33,864 nucleotides of DNA, from assembly GCA_040752915.1 (NCBI GenBank), contig JBFMHB010000035.1:1-33864 (forward strand), written 5' to 3'. The notes beneath the pieces were generated by a model. The model searched no databases. It was not told the origin of the DNA and saw nothing but the letters and a program-made list of their open reading frames with translations. Of the stretch, positions 21,972 through 28,256 are shown piece after piece; positions within the stretch are counted from its first letter, which is position 1; every line of letters starts with the position of its first letter. The position numbers and the translations under genes are program-made. The stretch comes from Acidobacteriota bacterium (GTDB lineage: Bacteria > Acidobacteriota > UBA4820 > DSQY01).

Positions 21972-23765
21972 CTAGAGCCCTCCGACCCGGCCCACGTGCC
22001 CGCCGTACATTTCCTCCAGTTCCTCCCTGTAGCGCGCCTCGATGACGCGCCGCTTGAGCTTGAAGGTGAGGGTCATGGTGCCGCTCTCCGCCGAGAAGTC
22101 CTCCTCCAGGATGCGGTAGACCTTGATCTGCTCGACCCGCGAGAGGGACGCGTTCACCGCATCCACCTGGGCCCGCACGTGGGAGAGCAGTTCGGGGGCA
22201 TCCAGGGGGGCCGAGGAGAGCCCGGGGCGAACCCCGTCCAGGGCGGGCCGGTCCAGCGTCAGGAGGGCCACCACATAGGGACGGCGGTCGCAGTGGACCA
22301 GTGCGTTGGAGATCCCGGGCCGCGCCTTGAGGAGGTTCTCGAGCTTCGTGGGAGCGATGTTCTCCCCGGAGGCCGTGATGATCAGCTCCTTCTTGCGGTC
22401 CGTGATTTTCAGGAAGCCGTCGGCGTCCATCTCCCCCACGTCGCCCGTCCGGTAGAAGCCGTCGGGAGTGAAGACCGCCGCCGTGGCCGCCGGGTCCTTG
22501 AAGTACCCGGCGAAGACGTTGGGGCCCCGGACGAGGATTTCACCGTCTGCCTCGAGACGGATCTCCACGCCCGGCAAGGGCCGCCCCACCGTCCCGAAGC
22601 GGAAGGCCTCGGGCGTGTTGCACGTCGCGGGCGCGGAGGTCTCCGTGGCGCCGTACCCCTCGCAGACCAGGATCCCCACGGCGTGGAAGAACCTGGCCAG
22701 GTCCGCCGCCAGGGGGGCGCCTCCCGACACGAAGTACTTCAAGCGGCCGCCCAGCCTGTTTTGGATCTTGGAAAACACCAGAGCGTTCGCCAGGGCGCAC
22801 TTCAGCCCCAGGGACGGAGGAACGGGCCGCCCCGATTCCAGGAGAAGGCTCCGTTTCCGGCCCGCCTCCAGCGCCCACCGCGCCATCCGGCGCTTCCACC
22901 CGGGCTCCCTGGCCATCTGCGCCTGGATCCGGTCGTGGACCTTTTCGAAGAAACGCGGGACGGCGATGGCGTACTCGGGGCGGACGGCCGCGAAATCCTC
23001 CACGAGGAACTCGGGCCCACGGGAGTAGGCGATGGTCCCGCCCAGGTAGAGGGGCGTGAAGTGGCCGGCCACCCGCTCCAGCGAATGGGCCAGAGGAAGG
23101 AAACTGAGGTTCAGTCCCAGGTGGTTCTCCGGCCCCACGGCGGCGAGCACCGCCTCCACCACGCCCACGGCGTTCCCGTGGGTCATGACGGCGCCCTTGG
23201 GGTCCCCCGTCGTCCCGCTCGTGTAGACCAGCGTGAGGGGGGTGGAGGAAGGCGCCCGGGCGCTTTGCTCGACCCTCTCCCTCCCCACGGCGGGATCGCC
23301 CGTGGCCTCGAAAGCCGAAAGCGGCTCGGTGAAACCGTCGCCCTCCGGGGCCGGATCGAACGCGACGGCGCGCTCCAGAAGGGGGAGGCTCCCCCGCGCC
23401 GCGAGGACCTTTCCCAACTCCGTTTCGCCTTCCACGAAGACGACGCGGGAGTCCGAGTGGCGCAAGACGTAGGCCGCCTCCTCGCTCCTCAGGTCGGCGT
23501 AGACGGGCGCCACGACCCCGCCGGCGAACTGGATCGCCAGGTCGCAGAGCGCCCATTCGGGGCGGTTCCTGGAAAAGATGGCGGCCCGGTCGCCGGGACG
23601 CAGTCCGGCCCGGACCAGCGCGGCGGAAATGGACCGGACCCGCTCCTCCACCTCCGCGTAGGTGAGGTCCCTCCACGCTCCTCCCCGGAAGTACCGCATG
23701 CAAGGCTTCCCGGGCCTTTCCCGGAAGCGGTCGAGCATCACCTGCACGAAGTTCTCGTATCCCAT
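21972..23765 (-). CDS. Long-chain acyl-CoA synthetase (AMP-forming)
   Basis: A 597-residue ANL-superfamily ligase that activates fatty acids to acyl-CoA with ATP, releasing AMP and pyrophosphate. It shows the P-loop-like TSGTTGDPKG (182-191), YFVSGGAPLAADLARFFHAVG, EGYGATETSA, RTGDVGEMDADGFLKITDRKKE with the hinge Asp/Arg, and ITASGENIAPTKLENLL, the long-chain FadD/FACS pattern. The C-terminal domain is present and ends normally. ATG 23765 is chosen because GGGGAG lies 5 nt upstream; the frame extends to 23807, but without a site. It follows the FadJ gene by 42 nt and is 1 nt before the dehydrogenase gene, so all are probably on one message. Chain-length preference cannot be read from the sequence. 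Confidence 0.93.
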   Translation of the reverse strand: MGYENFVQVMLDRFRERPGKPCMRYFRGGAWRDLTYAEVEERVRSISAALVRAGLRPGDRAAIFSRNRPEWALCDLAIQFAGGVVAPVYADLRSEEAAYVLRHSDSRVVFVEGETELGKVLAARGSLPLLERAVAFDPAPEGDGFTEPLSAFEATGDPAVGRERVEQSARAPSSTPLTLVYTSGTTGDPKGAVMTHGNAVGVVEAVLAAVGPENHLGLNLSFLPLAHSLERVAGHFTPLYLGGTIAYSRGPEFLVEDFAAVRPEYAIAVPRFFEKVHDRIQAQMAREPGWKRRMARWALEAGRKRSLLLESGRPVPPSLGLKCALANALVFSKIQNRLGGRLKYFVSGGAPLAADLARFFHAVGILVCEGYGATETSAPATCNTPEAFRFGTVGRPLPGVEIRLEADGEILVRGPNVFAGYFKDPAATAAVFTPDGFYRTGDVGEMDADGFLKITDRKKELIITASGENIAPTKLENLLKARPGISNALVHCDRRPYVVALLTLDRPALDGVRPGLSSAPLDAPELLSHVRAQVDAVNASLSRVEQIKVYRILEEDFSAESGTMTLTFKLKRRVIEARYREELEEMYGGHVGRVGGL

Positions 23766-23807
23766 CCGAACTCCCCGGCCTTCCCCTCTCCGCGGATGCG
23801 GCCCCAC

Positions 23808-25928
23808 CTATCCTGGAGGGTAGAACTTGGTCCCCTTCCGCGCCGCCTCCTCCAAAAGGGGGGCGGGACGGAACCGAGGCCCGAGGCGCTCCGCGTACCC
23901 CTCCATGCGCCGCACGGCCTCGCCGGCGCCCAGGGTATCGAGGTAGCGGAAAGGCCCTCCCCGGAAGGGCGGGAAGCCCAGCCCGAGGATTCCGCCCACG
24001 TCTCCGTCCCGGGGGCACGCGAGCACGCCCTCCTGGAGGCACCACACGGCCTCGTTCACCATGAGAAAGGCCAGCCGCTCCGCCATCTCCAGGGCGGGGA
24101 ACTCCCGCCGGGGCGCGCCGCCGAGGAGAGCGTACACGGCCTCGTTTACGGGCTTGGCGCCCCGCCTCCGGCGGCCGTAGAGGTAGAAGCCCTTGCCGTT
24201 CTTCCGCCCCTGGAACCCGGCGGCGAAGAGCTTCGGCAGGGCCTCGCTGGAGGAGAGGCCCCGGTCCTTGAAGGTGTCGCCGAAGTCCTTGGCCACGTGG
24301 GCTCCCACGTCGATCCCCACCTCGTCGAGGAGCGCCACGGGGCCCACGGGGTAGCCGAAGTCCTTCAAGGCCCGATCCACCGCCTCCACCCGCGCGCCCT
24401 CCTCGAGCAGGACCATGGCCTCGTTCAGGAAGGGGGAGAGGATCCGAGTCGTGTAAAAGCCCGGGCCGTCCTTCACGACGATGCAGGTCTTGCCCTGGGA
24501 GACGCCGAAGGCGCGGGCCGTCGCGAGGGCTTCGCGGGAGGTCTTCTCCGCCCGGACGATCTCGAGCAGGGGCATCTTGGGCACGGGCGAGAAGTAGTGC
24601 ATCCCCAGCACGCGCTCCGGCCGGCGGGCCCCTTCCGCGATGGCGCGAATGGGCAGGGCCGACGTGTTGGAGGCGAAAACGCAGGACTCGGAGACGACGG
24701 CTTCCGTTTCCGCCAGGACCTTCCTCTTCAGGGCGAGGTCTTCGAAGACCGCCTCCACCACGAGGTCCGCGTGGCGGATGGCCTCGTAGTCCAGGCTCGG
24801 CGTGAGCCTCGCCCAGAGCCGGTCGCGCTCGAAGCGAGTGACGGCCCCCGACTTGACCTGCTTGGACAACCCCTCCCAGACGATCTTTCCGCACCGGGAG
24901 AGGACCTCGTCCGAGACGTCCTTCACCACGACGGCGGACCGCTTGAGGGACACGGAGGCCACGCCCGCCCCCATGAAGCCGCCTCCCAGGACGGCGAGCC
25001 GCCGCACGGGACGCGGCGCCGTGTCGTCGAGGGGCTTCTTCAGCTCCGTCATGTGAAGGAAGAGGGTCAGGAGGCTCCGCGCGGCCTCCCCGGCGAGGAG
25101 TTCACCGAAGAGGGCCTCCTCCTTCCGGAAGCCCGCCTCCGGTCCCCTCTTCAGCCCTTCTTCCACGCAGTCCAGGATGGCGAAGGGAGCGGGGTACAGT
25201 CCCCGGGTCTTGGCGCGCACCGAATCGCGGGCCTTCTTCAGGACCAAGGCCCTTCCGGGCGGAGTGGAGAGGAGGCGCTCGACCAGGGAGCGCTTCCTCC
25301 TTCCGGGACGCAGGCTCCCCTCGGCCAGCCGGCGGGCGGCCAGGGCCGCCGTCTCCACCAGGCCGCCGGGGGTGGTCAGCGCGCTCACGAGACCCATCCG
25401 GAGCGCCTTGCGGCTCCGGACCCTCTGGCCCGTGAGCATCATGGGCAGGGCCGCGGGCAGGCCCACCAGGGGGGGCAGGCGCTGGGTTCCCCCCGCGGCG
25501 GGCAGGAGCCCGAGGGTCACTTCGGGAAGGGCCAGGACCGTGGCCGGATCGTCCGAGGCGAGCCGGTAGGTGCAGCACAGCACGAGTTCCACGCCGCCCC
25601 CGAGGACCTGGCCGTGGATGGCCGCCACGAAGGGCTTGGGGCTCTTGGCCACGAGGTCCATGAGGACGTGGCCCTCGGCCGACAGCGCGGCCCCTTCCTC
25701 GGGCGTCCGGCAGGCGAGGAAGTCCTTGAGGTCGGCGCCCGCCAGGAAGTCCTTCTTTCCGCTGGCGAGGACGGCCGCCTTCACGTGCGGGTCGGCCAGG
25801 ACGTCCTCGATGGCCGAGCGAAAATGGCCGAAGAGGCTTCGGGACAGGATGTTCTGGGGACCGGACGGATTGTCGAAGGTCAGGATCGCCACTCCGTCGA
25901 GGCGCTTTTCGAGTCGAACCGGATTCAT
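23808..25928 (-). CDS. fadJ: FadJ/FadB-type multifunctional enoyl-CoA hydratase / 3-hydroxyacyl-CoA dehydrogenase
   Basis: A 706-residue two-enzyme protein of beta-oxidation. The crotonase half (1-200) has the oxyanion/catalytic HGQVLGGGVELVL (Glu114) and PEVTLGLLPAAGGTQRLP (Glu136). The dehydrogenase half has an NAD-binding Rossmann loop, LGGGFMGAGVA (314-324), and catalytic His444 in GMHYFSPVPKMPLLEIV, followed by VKDGPGFYTTRIL and the C-terminal duplicated helical domain (EVGIDVGAHVAKD, GRKNGKGFYLY). It hydrates trans-2-enoyl-CoA and oxidises the 3-hydroxyacyl-CoA with NAD. The start at 25928 overlaps the thiolase stop by 4 nt (ATGA), showing tight translational coupling. A frame that runs on upstream to 27269 is only the shadow of the thiolase gene. 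The symbol is by family resemblance; FadB is the alternative. Confidence 0.93.
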   Translation of the reverse strand: MNPVRLEKRLDGVAILTFDNPSGPQNILSRSLFGHFRSAIEDVLADPHVKAAVLASGKKDFLAGADLKDFLACRTPEEGAALSAEGHVLMDLVAKSPKPFVAAIHGQVLGGGVELVLCCTYRLASDDPATVLALPEVTLGLLPAAGGTQRLPPLVGLPAALPMMLTGQRVRSRKALRMGLVSALTTPGGLVETAALAARRLAEGSLRPGRRKRSLVERLLSTPPGRALVLKKARDSVRAKTRGLYPAPFAILDCVEEGLKRGPEAGFRKEEALFGELLAGEAARSLLTLFLHMTELKKPLDDTAPRPVRRLAVLGGGFMGAGVASVSLKRSAVVVKDVSDEVLSRCGKIVWEGLSKQVKSGAVTRFERDRLWARLTPSLDYEAIRHADLVVEAVFEDLALKRKVLAETEAVVSESCVFASNTSALPIRAIAEGARRPERVLGMHYFSPVPKMPLLEIVRAEKTSREALATARAFGVSQGKTCIVVKDGPGFYTTRILSPFLNEAMVLLEEGARVEAVDRALKDFGYPVGPVALLDEVGIDVGAHVAKDFGDTFKDRGLSSSEALPKLFAAGFQGRKNGKGFYLYGRRRRGAKPVNEAVYALLGGAPRREFPALEMAERLAFLMVNEAVWCLQEGVLACPRDGDVGGILGLGFPPFRGGPFRYLDTLGAGEAVRRMEGYAERLGPRFRPAPLLEEAARKGTKFYPPG

Positions 25929-27229
25929 GGCTCCACCCTCTCGAAGACCAGGGCGTTCCCGATGGCTCCCGCCGCGCAGGCGGCCACGAGCCCGTACCGG
26001 GCCCCCTCCTTCTGCATTCGCTGGACGCAGGTCGTGACCAGGCGCCCTCCCGTGGCTCCGAAGGGATGGCCGATGGAGAGGGAGCCGCCCCACGCGTTGA
26101 GGCGTTCGGGATCCACCCGGCCCACGGCCCGGTCGCGCCCGAGGCGCTCCCGGGCGAAGGCATCGCTCTCGAGGAGCTTCAGGTTGGCCACCATCTGGGC
26201 GGCGAAGGCCTCGTGAATCTCCACGACCCCCACCTGGTCCAGGGTGAGTCCCGCTCCGTCCAGGGCCTGGGGAATGGCGAAGGCCGGTCCGAGAAGGAGC
26301 TCGTCCAGGGGGTCCATGGCCGTGAAGCCGTAGGACACGAGCGCCGCCAAGGGCCGGAGCCGGAGTTCCCTCGCCTTCTCCTCGGACATGAGCAGGACGG
26401 CCGAGGCGCCGTCGGTCAGGAAGGAGGAGTTGGCGGCCGTGAGGCTTCCGAATGAGCGGTCGAAGGCGGGCCGCAGGCTCCCCATCTTCTCGGGGGTGCT
26501 GTCGCCCCGGATCCCGTTGTCCTCCCGGACGATCCGGAATCGGCCCGGAACCAGGACGGGCACGATCTGCCGGGCCAGGTGGCCCTCCTGTCTGGCCCTG
26601 GCGGCCTTCAGGTGGGAGTTCAGGGCATAGGCGTCCTGGTCCTCGCGGGTGACGCCCAGTCGCTTGGCGAGGCGTTCCCCGTTCTGCCCCATGGACAGCC
26701 CCGTGGAGAAGTCCGCGATGGCGGGCACGGCGGGCTTGAGGTCCTTCCACTTCGTGCCGGCGAAGTGGCGAAGGAGCCCAAGGGGCCCCTTGACCCGCTG
26801 GGCGCCCATGAGGCGCTTTCTCATGGGACGGCTCAGGCGGATGGGCGCATCGGACAGCGTCTCCGTCCCTCCCGCGATCGCCACGTCCGCCATGCCCGAG
26901 GCGACGAAGTGGGCCGCGTTCACGAAGGCCAGATTGGCCGAAACGCACGCCACCGTCAGGGTGTACGCGGGACAGGAGGAGGGAAGGCCGGCGGCCAGAC
27001 CCACCTCCCGGGCCACGTTGCTCGTGTCCGGGTCGGCGATGACGGTCCCCATCACGAGGGCGTCCACCTCTTTGGGATCGATGGGAGTTCGGTGAAGGAG
27101 GCCCGCCACCGCCGCCCGGCCGAGATCGTAGGCCGAGAGGTCGAGGAAGTCGGTCCCCGACCGGAGAAAGGGGGTCCGGCAGCCGTCCACGACGACCACC
27201 CTCCGCCCCGGAAGCCTTCCGCTCTTCAT
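25925..27229 (-). CDS. fadI: Acetyl-CoA acyltransferase (3-ketoacyl-CoA thiolase, FadI-like)
   Basis: A 434-residue thiolase that cleaves 3-ketoacyl-CoA with CoA to acetyl-CoA and a shortened acyl-CoA. The nucleophile is Cys95 in LTVACVSANLAF. The other active-site motifs are EIHEAFAAQ, GHPFGATGGR (His388) and ACAAGAIGNAL (Cys418). The length and the KGPLGLLRHF loop region fit the FadI-like long form. ATG 27229 has AGGAGGGGAGG directly upstream. It is the first gene of the leftward beta-oxidation cluster and overlaps fadJ by 4 nt, the fadI-fadJ order seen in proteobacteria. A near-consensus promoter and a TGGTNNNACCA operator precede it, so acyl-CoA-responsive repression is likely. Thiolase identity is sure; the symbol is by resemblance. 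Confidence 0.93.
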   Translation of the reverse strand: MKSGRLPGRRVVVVDGCRTPFLRSGTDFLDLSAYDLGRAAVAGLLHRTPIDPKEVDALVMGTVIADPDTSNVAREVGLAAGLPSSCPAYTLTVACVSANLAFVNAAHFVASGMADVAIAGGTETLSDAPIRLSRPMRKRLMGAQRVKGPLGLLRHFAGTKWKDLKPAVPAIADFSTGLSMGQNGERLAKRLGVTREDQDAYALNSHLKAARARQEGHLARQIVPVLVPGRFRIVREDNGIRGDSTPEKMGSLRPAFDRSFGSLTAANSSFLTDGASAVLLMSEEKARELRLRPLAALVSYGFTAMDPLDELLLGPAFAIPQALDGAGLTLDQVGVVEIHEAFAAQMVANLKLLESDAFARERLGRDRAVGRVDPERLNAWGGSLSIGHPFGATGGRLVTTCVQRMQKEGARYGLVAACAAGAIGNALVFERVEP

Positions 27230-27274
27230 CCTCCCCTCCTGGAGCGGGCGCAGGACGACCCGCGGGCACGATTC

Positions 27275-27285
27275 TGGTCAGACCA
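27275..27285. promoter_or_regulatory. GntR/FadR-type operator at the thiolase promoter
   Basis: TGGTCAGACCA is a perfect 5+1+5 palindrome matching the TGGTNNNACCA consensus of FadR/PdhR-type GntR regulators and close to the E. coli FadR core TGGTCNGACCA. It begins 9 nt downstream of the thiolase -10, beside the predicted transcription start, where bound repressor would block transcription. Confidence 0.82.
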
Positions 27286-27293
27286 CAATAAAA

Positions 27294-27322
27294 ACTATAG
27301 GAAGGCGAATCCCCCCTGTCAA
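27294..27322 (-). promoter_or_regulatory. Strong sigma70-type promoter of the beta-oxidation cluster
   Basis: On the minus strand, TTGACA (27322-27317, exact), a 17-nt spacer and TATAGT (27299-27294, 5 of 6). Predicted start is near 27287, giving a leader of about 58 nt to the thiolase ATG. Confidence 0.82.
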
Positions 27323-27331
27323 GCCAACCGG

Positions 27332-27360
27332 TTGCATTTCATGAACCAATGACCTAGGAT
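27332..27360 (+). promoter_or_regulatory. Candidate promoter of the GntR-family regulator
   Basis: TTGCAT (27332-27337), a 17-nt spacer and TAGGAT (27355-27360). Hexamers are weak, but spacing is ideal and transcription from about 27367 would place operator 2 just downstream and agree with the start codon at 27398. Confidence 0.4.
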
Positions 27361-27373
27361 GCTTTCAGAACTG

Positions 27374-27384
27374 TGGTCTTACCA
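27374..27384. promoter_or_regulatory. Second GntR/FadR-type operator, in the regulator leader
   Basis: TGGTCTTACCA also fits TGGTNNNACCA, differing from the first site at two of the three central bases. It lies 99 bp from the first site and 13 nt before the regulator's start codon, consistent with autorepression. Confidence 0.72.
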
Positions 27385-27397
27385 GATGGAGCCGCCC

Positions 27398-28126
27398 ATG
27401 CAGATCCGTCCCCTGGAGCGCCGACCGAAACTCAGCCGCCAGGCCGGCGAATACCTCGCGAGGCTCATCAGCGAGGGGGCGCTGAAGGCCGGCGACCGGC
27501 TCCCCTCCGAGTCGGCCCTGGCGCGCCAGCTCGGGGTCAGCCGCCCCACCGTGAGGGAGGCCATCGGCGCCCTCGAGGCGCGGGGGCTCGTGGAAGTGCG
27601 GCCCCGCTCCGGCGTCTTCGTGACCGCGGCGCTCTCCCTGGACGATCCCGAGGGGATCCAGGAGATGATCGCGGTGGACCCGGCCCGCCTCTGGGACCTG
27701 CTGGAGATCCGGAAGATCATCGACGCCGAGGGCGCCGCCCTCGCCGCCGAGCGGCGGACCCCCGAGGACATCCGATCCCTGCGGGCGCTGGCCGAGGAGG
27801 CCCTGGGCCACTCCGCGGAAAACCTCGTCCGGCGCGAAACGGGAGGCAAGGCCTACGTGGCCTTCTTCTCGCTCCTGGCCGCCGCCACCCACAACACGCT
27901 CTTCGACCACTTGAGAAAGTCCATTGACCGCCTCGTGCAGAACGCCCTTCCCGCCAGCCGCCTCCGGCTGCGGGGCCACCCCGAAGCCGGAGAGGCCATC
28001 CGCCTCCAGCTCCTCTCGGTCCTCGACGCCGTGGAGGCCGGCGCCCCCTCCCGGGCCCGGCGCGCCGTGCGCATCCACCTGGAATACCTCGAACAGGTCC
28101 TATTGGGGCCAGGCCGTCCGTCTTAG
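27398..28126 (+). CDS. GntR-family (FadR/FCD-like) transcriptional regulator
   Basis: A 242-residue regulator. The winged helix (about 8-78) shows LISEGALKAGDRLPSESALARQLGVSRPTVREAIGALEARGLVEVRPRSGVFV, here split as family signatures GDRLPSE, SRPTVREA and RSGVFV. The C-terminal all-helical domain has the FCD outline (DLLEIRKIIDAEGAALA, then ARRAVRIHLEYLEQ). The two earlier metal-binding His of typical FCD proteins appear replaced (VAFFSLLAAATHN, IRLQLLSVLDAV), as in FadR, which binds acyl-CoA instead of a metal-linked carboxylate. I infer an acyl-CoA effector. ATG 27398 has GGAG 6 nt upstream; in-frame ATGs at 27359 and 27386 lack sites and overlap the promoter/operator. It diverges from the beta-oxidation cluster and probably represses both it and itself. 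Confidence 0.88.
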   Translation: MQIRPLERRPKLSRQAGEYLARLISEGALKAGDRLPSESALARQLGVSRPTVREAIGALEARGLVEVRPRSGVFVTAALSLDDPEGIQEMIAVDPARLWDLLEIRKIIDAEGAALAAERRTPEDIRSLRALAEEALGHSAENLVRRETGGKAYVAFFSLLAAATHNTLFDHLRKSIDRLVQNALPASRLRLRGHPEAGEAIRLQLLSVLDAVEAGAPSRARRAVRIHLEYLEQVLLGPGRPS

Positions 28127-28256
28127 AGTCTGATCCGTTGCGATGTCCGGAGCGTCGGGGACCCGCACCGGTCTTGTCGAGCCAGGCTATCGTTTGAGGC
28201 TGGACTTTAGAATAGAGCGCCCGGGGGCGGGGTTAAGAGAAATCATGGAGAGGCTC

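Noticed and set aside
21837-26216. Very long open frame (1459 codons) on the plus strand across the beta-oxidation genes
   Set aside because: It is antisense to three genes with clear catalytic motifs; the very high GC content removes stop codons from antisense frames. Its translation shows no domain and is rich in Gly/Arg/His.
23808-27269. A 1153-codon reading in which FadJ extends upstream across the thiolase gene
   Set aside because: The extension is out of frame with the thiolase, has no homologous motifs, and the ATGA overlap at 25925-25928 gives a natural FadJ start.
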